This document shows positions 6,009 to 7,716 of a DNA stretch of 7,716 nucleotides, in pieces. The translations under genes and the position numbers were made by a program. The notes beneath the pieces are model-generated. The model ran no database searches and had not been told where the DNA came from. It saw only the letters and a program-made list of their open reading frames with translations. Source of the stretch: Rikenellaceae bacterium (GTDB taxonomy: Bacteria > Bacteroidota > Bacteroidia > Bacteroidales > UBA932); NCBI GenBank assembly GCA_012800665.1, contig JAAZIW010000261.1, positions 1-7,716 of the forward strand, in the 5' to 3' direction. Position 1 is the stretch's first letter, and every line of letters begins with the position of its first letter.

Positions 6009-7716
6009 CTAATTTCTATCCGGTTTTTCTCGCCGGCTTTAACGGTGGGGAAGGATACGGTGATATTGCCGGAGCCCTTAGTGCACTTTCCGGCGGCCTT
6101 TCCATTAAGAAGCACTTTGCGGGGAGCGGTCTTCACGCCTTCCAATACAACATACAGATTCCTATCCGGAGAGGCATTTTCATAAGAGCCTTCGCGTTTA
6201 TGCACCGTAAGGGTGAGCTTGCTCCCGCTGCGGTTTTTCTCGATAAGAGTAAATGCATACGCAGAATCATAGTCCTTTGAAACTCCGTCATCTTCATACA
6301 AACGGAAAGATGATTTTCCGGCGCCCGGCACCACAAGGATTCCAAGCGTATCGGAAGGCTCCTGAAGGTTCATGATACTGCGGCTCGCAAGAGGTATGAT
6401 GTTTCCGGCCTTTACGTACCAGGGATTCTGCTCAATGGAATAGCGGAGCGTTTTGCGGCTGCCGCCTTTATGCATGGTTTGAAGAGCCATATCCCACCAA
6501 TCGCTGTCGGAAGGAAACCAAACTTCACGGGAGGATTTGCCGTCAGCTCCTGCGGGCTCTGCTATTGCCGTTGCAAGTATACGGTCTCCGAAGAGGTATT
6601 CCTCATTAAAGCGATAGGCCTCATCCTTTTCAGGATAAGCATAATATAGCGGACGACAAATGCAGATGCCGGTGTCGTAGGCTTCGCGCGCCATAGTGTA
6701 GATGTATGGCGACAGGGTATAGCGCAGACGGATTGCCTCTAACATGTAGTCGAAATGGTCGGGATAAGCCCAGATTTTCCTCTCTAAATTTGCGCTCTGA
6801 GTGGAATGCGTCTTGAAAATCGGCGTAAACACTCCGAACTGGAGCCAGCGGGTGTACATTTCCGGTTCCGTGAGGCGTTTGCGATCTTTCATCTGCATAT
6901 GACCTCCGATGTCGTGACCCCAATAACCGTAGCCAACGTTGGAGGCTGTTGCGGTAAAGTACGGCAGGAATTTCAGGACGCTCCATTCATCATAGGCGTC
7001 TCCGGAGAAGCCAAGCTGATAGCGGTGGCTTCCAAGCCCTCCCCAACGGTGGTAGATGAGCGGACGTTCCGCACCATTAACTTCCTTGTCATGGAAGAAG
7101 GCATGGTTAATCCAGAATGTATTGCTGAGCCCCTTTACATAACGGGATTCTATCCACTGCTGCCAGTCAAGCCACCAGAAGTCTACTCCCTGGCGCTCCA
7201 ACGGGCGGATTACGCTATTGAAATAGGCATCGGCCCACTCTTTTTGAGACATACGATAGGGAACAGATGCCCGATAACCCGGCTTGCCGACAGGCTTCTT
7301 GTTTCCTGCATACAGGTAACCGCCTTCCCCGAAGATATAGTCCTTGGGGCCGTCATAATCATCAGTCCTCGAAAGATAATCGGCAACAAAAGATGGATAG
7401 CATTCTTCGTAGGGACGAATGCCCGAAGCGGGGTGAAGGTTGAGAGATGTTTTATAACCCATTTTATGGAGTTCGCCGAGAAATGCCTCCGGGTCGGGGA
7501 AGAGGTCGCGGTTCCAGGTGTAGCCCGTCCACCCGCGTCTCTGGCCGAAGTCATCAGGCCCAAGACGCTCATGCATATCCTTATAGGTATAATGCCAATC
7601 CATATCTACAACCATCACGTCCATGGGAACGCCATGTTTTTTCATCTCCCTTCCAAGGTCAAGGATTTCATCATCCGTGAATATCCAATAGCGGCTCCAC
7701 CAATAACCGAGTGTCC
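6002..7716 (-). CDS. Glycoside hydrolase family 31 alpha-glycosidase, partial (5' end outside window)
   Basis: This is a retaining alpha-glycosidase of family GH31, acting on alpha-linked glycosides. The frame runs through the window edge without a stop (LGYWWSRYWIF is encoded before the first internal Met), so Met at 7645 is not the start. From that Met, 547 residues are visible; the full protein is probably 700 or more. The (beta/alpha)8 barrel shows DMDWHYT (14-20), VDFWWLDWQQW with the probable nucleophile Asp160 (codon 7168-7166), SGDAYDEW with probable acid/base Asp216 (codon 7000-6998), and GYGYWGHDIGGH. In classical GH31 the nucleophile segment is WxDMNE; here the Glu position is Gln. 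The C-terminal part is beta-sandwich, DUF5110-like (LYEDDGVSKDYD to the end). The 5' end, and so any signal peptide, is missing, so location is unknown. No SusC/SusD genes are in the window. Substrate specificity cannot be called; alpha-glucosidase, alpha-xylosidase and alpha-galactosidase are all open. Confidence 0.95.
   Translation of the reverse strand, partial: TLGYWWSRYWIFTDDEILDLGREMKKHGVPMDVMVVDMDWHYTYKDMHERLGPDDFGQRRGWTGYTWNRDLFPDPEAFLGELHKMGYKTSLNLHPASGIRPYEECYPSFVADYLSRTDDYDGPKDYIFGEGGYLYAGNKKPVGKPGYRASVPYRMSQKEWADAYFNSVIRPLERQGVDFWWLDWQQWIESRYVKGLSNTFWINHAFFHDKEVNGAERPLIYHRWGGLGSHRYQLGFSGDAYDEWSVLKFLPYFTATASNVGYGYWGHDIGGHMQMKDRKRLTEPEMYTRWLQFGVFTPIFKTHSTQSANLERKIWAYPDHFDYMLEAIRLRYTLSPYIYTMAREAYDTGICICRPLYYAYPEKDEAYRFNEEYLFGDRILATAIAEPAGADGKSSREVWFPSDSDWWDMALQTMHKGGSRKTLRYSIEQNPWYVKAGNIIPLASRSIMNLQEPSDTLGILVVPGAGKSSFRLYEDDGVSKDYDSAYAFTLIEKNRSGSKLTLTVHKREGSYENASPDRNLYVVLEGVKTAPRKVLLNGKAAGKCTKGSGNITVSFPTVKAGEKNRIEISF

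Noticed and set aside
7643..7645. Met codon at 7645 as the start of the GH31 gene
   Set aside because: The frame continues to the window edge without a stop and encodes further GH31-like sequence, so the gene is truncated by the window.
1..7716. A new defence, mobile or secretion system
   Set aside because: Every sizeable coding region belongs to a recognisable metabolic, transport or repair family, and no transposase, integrase, long repeats or tRNA attachment site is visible.

Overview
The window looks like ordinary chromosomal housekeeping and accessory-metabolism sequence from a member of Bacteroidota, probably Bacteroidales. The evidence is a FeoA domain fused to FeoB in one chain, promoters of the Bacteroidota type (TTTG, about 20 bp, then TAnnTTTG), AT-rich leaders without an obvious Shine-Dalgarno sequence, and acyltransferase and GH31 proteins whose motifs resemble those I know from this phylum. 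The assignment rests on recall of these families, not on a search.

Layout from left to right. On the plus strand, the 3' end of uvrC (nucleotide excision repair) overlaps by 8 bases a PnuC-type vitamin-precursor transporter gene. A recognisable promoter then drives a single acyl carrier protein gene, acpP, which ends in a strong hairpin terminator. Converging on that terminator from the minus strand is a two-gene lipid operon: a CDP-alcohol phosphatidyltransferase followed by a PlsC-superfamily (LPLAT) acyltransferase, with stop and start codons overlapping as TAATG. A 202-bp divergent intergenic region holds a perfect Bacteroidota promoter for the lipid pair (minus) and a near-perfect one for feoAB (plus), plus two small inverted repeats between them. 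The FeoA-FeoB fusion (ferrous iron uptake) follows. The right end is a large GH31 alpha-glycosidase gene on the minus strand, converging on feoAB; its 5' end lies beyond the window.

Functionally the genes are mostly independent: DNA repair, uptake of an NAD or thiamine precursor, fatty-acid carrier, polar-lipid synthesis, iron(II) transport and carbohydrate breakdown. The only plausible working pairs are uvrC/pnuC, by transcriptional and translational coupling, and the two lipid enzymes, by the same coupling and related chemistry.

I found no mobile element, tRNA, rRNA, CRISPR array, toxin-antitoxin pair or defence module, and nothing I can honestly call a new system. The most useful points are the correct feoAB start (ATG 3527, not GTG 3485, because the promoter occupies 3474-3505), the solitary acpP, the motif deviations in the two lipid enzymes, and the Asp-Trp-Gln-Gln nucleophile segment of the GH31 enzyme.
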